From NCBI RefSeq assembly GCF_001571325.1, contig NZ_BCTO01000046.1:1-54020 (forward strand): a stretch of 54,020 bases of DNA, in the 5' to 3' direction. The position numbers were made by a program, and so were the translations under genes. Below, piece after piece: positions 51,986 through 54,020 of the stretch (position 1 is its first letter; each line of letters begins with the position of its first letter). Under the pieces are notes generated by a model, which ran no database searches, was not told where the DNA came from, and saw only the letters and a list, made by a program, of their open reading frames with translations. This DNA is from Delftia tsuruhatensis NBRC 16741 (GTDB lineage: Bacteria > Pseudomonadota > Gammaproteobacteria > Burkholderiales > Burkholderiaceae_C).

Positions 51986-54020
51986 ATGAATAAAAATCTG
52001 AAAACTCTGCGCAAGCTGTTGATTTTTCCATTGAAGCCGTGCTCTCGCTCGTTGGTCGTCTTGGGTGTATTTTGTCTATTTTTTAACTTTGCCAAAGCGC
52101 AAAGCATTCCCTCAGGTCCCGAGAATTTCCAGGTCCAAACGGATTGGATAGATCAAAGCCCCAACCCACTCACTGTCAGCCATATCTACCGAAGTTTTGG
52201 CAGCCCTGATGAAGATGCAGATATTGGCATGGGTAAAGGCTGGGTACACTCTTGGTCGGGACGCCTCAAGTTGCCTACGGAATATAGATCAGGCCACCCT
52301 TCCAGCATCAGCATCCTGCTGCCCGATGCCAGTTCAGTGCTATTTCTGAAAGAGCCTGGCGAGCAATCTCCATGGCATGCCGCCACTGGGCCTGATTTGT
52401 TATTGGGTTCGGTGGGAGGAAGTTGGAAATACTATCGCGCCAGCGACGACAGTTGGTGGAACTTCGACAGTCAGGGTTGGCTGACTAACGTCACTTTGCG
52501 CAATGGCTGGTACTACAACATATTGCAAAATAACGGCAAGGTTCTGTCTGTGACAAATTCCTTCGGTCGACAGGTGGATTTTGGTTACCGGGCAGATGGC
52601 AAGCTAAATTCCGTTGCATTGCCTGACGGCAATACAGTGAGCTATGACTACGACGCGAAGGGAAATCTCAGTTCCGTCAAGGTCAATGGCTTTCAGACTC
52701 GAACATACAGCTACGAAAGTAGTGTTTCTCCGGGCCTCTTGACTGCCATTGGCGATTCCCAGGGTAATCAAGTGCTGGGATTTGTTTATAACTCCGATGG
52801 CTCGCTCAAACACACATCAAGGGCTGGGGTAAGCGGTGTCTACAGCGTCTCTTATTCAGGCGCTGCCAGTGTAGGAACGGCAGGCATGCTGGTGGCCCCC
52901 GGCGCTGATGATCCCAACTGGTACAAAGCCTCGGTCACCACGACAGCCCCGGATGGCAACGGCGCCACGCGCCACTACCAAGGATCGGCTGCCGGCGTGC
53001 GCTTGGTCGGGCAGAGTAAGGCCACTTTCTGGGCAAAGTTCAAGGAGGAGTTGAATGCTGATCTTCTTCCAGCCTATATCGAAGACTTTAAAGGGAACAG
53101 AACTTCCTACCAGTGGAATGCCAATCGCCAATTGATCACCAAGGTTGTGGCTGCTTCCAATCGCACGGAGGCCCAAAGCACTCAAATTGATTGGCATGAC
53201 ACCCTGGCCTTGCCCACTCTTATCACGGAGACCGGCCGCACGACCAAGCTCAGCTACGGCGGTGGCGGCAGACTGGTGGGCGCCGCCCTTACGGACAACG
53301 CCAGCAATACCACCTACTCAAGCGCTTGGAGCTACAACGCCCAGGGCCTGCCCGAGACCTATACCGATGCTGCCGGCCAGACCCTGTTTGGCTATGACAC
53401 CCGGGGCAACCGCAACAAGGTCACCAACGCCCTGGGACATGTCCACCAGTTCGCCCATGATGGCGCGGGCCGGATCCATGACGGCCATGGCCCCTTCGGG
53501 CCTGGAGCGCAGCTACAGCTACAACCCCCGGGGGCAGTTCACGCGCGTCAGCGTCGGCGGGCAGCAAACCACGTTGACCTACCTGCCCAATGACAGGCTG
53601 GGCACGATCACCTTCGCCAACGGCCATGCCATCACCTACCAATATGACGACGCCCGGCGCATCAATCGCTGGAGCGACAACCGTGGCAACTCCGGCCAGT
53701 ACGTTCTGGACCAGTGGGACAACCGCACCAGTGAGCTCATCAAGGACAGCGCGGCCCAGACAGCCCTGCAGATGCAGCGCTCCATCAACGGCATCAATCG
53801 CATCAGCAGCGAAACCATAGGCGGCAACCAAAGTACTGCTTTGACCTATGACGCCAACGGCGATCTGGCCACGGCCAGCAACGGCCTGGGGCAGACCACC
53901 ACTCTGGACGTTGATGGTCTGCGCCGCCTCACCAAAATCACCGACCCTCTCAACGCAAGCGCCACACTCAGCTACAACGCCCTGGACGCCGTCACCGCCG
54001 CCCAGGACTTCAAAGGCGTT
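51986..54020 (+). pseudogene. RHS/YD-repeat protein with a +1 frameshift, cut by the window end
   Basis: The first frame (51986 on) has a signal peptide ending AKAQS, an RHS-type N-terminal region (WVHSWSGRLKLPTEY; GWYYNILQNNGKVLSVTNSFGRQVDFGYR) and YD repeats (VALPDGNTVSYDYDAKGNLSSV; LFGYDTRGNRNKVTNALGH). Near 53471-53478 YD repeats jump to the next frame (PSGLERSYSYNPRGQFTRV; DDARRINRWSDNRGNSGQYV; LTYDANGDLATASNGLGQTT), open to the end at 54020. One extra base near the GGATCC accounts for it. RHS proteins are large shell-forming carriers of C-terminal toxins; the toxin end and any immunity gene lie outside the window. In the current reading the product stops at 53593. Confidence 0.85.

Noticed and set aside
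1..54020. CRISPR arrays, tRNA or rRNA genes, replication origin
   Set aside because: I saw no regularly spaced direct repeats, no cloverleaf with a GTTCRA T-loop in a plausible context, and no rRNA-like sequence or DnaA-box cluster.

Overview
The window is a high-GC bacterial chromosome segment whose gene content points to Burkholderiales, most likely Comamonadaceae (Delftia, Comamonas or Acidovorax; the genus is not resolved). The clues are two Bug-type tripartite-tricarboxylate (TctC) solute-binding proteins, a short H-NS family protein, a Burkholderiales-type trimeric porin, many LysR/MarR regulators, aromatic-acid catabolism, and a structured intergenic repeat of a kind I associate with this family.

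Layout. 0-9 kb: LysR regulator, two small exported proteins, an orphan hybrid histidine kinase, a porin and a phytase-like lipoprotein. 9-19 kb is accessory: a NERD-UvrD helicase, small exported proteins, a lipoprotein plus trypsin-like protease pair, an IS481-like transposase, and an AT-rich two-gene DGQHR (DndB-like) cassette that looks imported. 19-27.5 kb: PepSY protein, a stand-alone trpB, and a valine (isobutyryl-CoA) degradation cluster (mmsB, acyl-CoA dehydrogenase, mmsA) interleaved with DUF488, TfoX-N and LprI-like genes, with a MarR regulator upstream. 27.6-37 kb: a TctC protein plus FAD monooxygenase pair, then a complete 3-hydroxybenzoate/gentisate pathway (6-hydroxylase, gentisate dioxygenase, fumarylpyruvate hydrolase, GST-type isomerase, TctC protein) divergent from MarR and LysR regulators, then a patatin-like lipoprotein.

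37.9-49.5 kb is the most interesting block. It holds a benE-yggS-aminotransferase-glyA operon, a divergent MocR/PdxR-type regulator, a second glyA, and a divergent operon of an AurF-like diiron N-oxygenase with its own flavin/2Fe-2S reductase, a class I glutamine amidotransferase and an ABM-domain protein. The two divergent promoter regions share copies of a motif close to AAGTGGTCTG, which suggests one MocR-controlled, PLP-centred regulon.

49.5-54 kb: H-NS, then a decaying stretch with a frameshifted acetyltransferase, a secreted-protein gene split by one in-frame TAG, and an RHS-repeat gene with a +1 frameshift that runs off the window.

Two copies of a ~310-325-bp intergenic element (21.2 and 29.9 kb) fold into the same branched structure with compensatory base changes.
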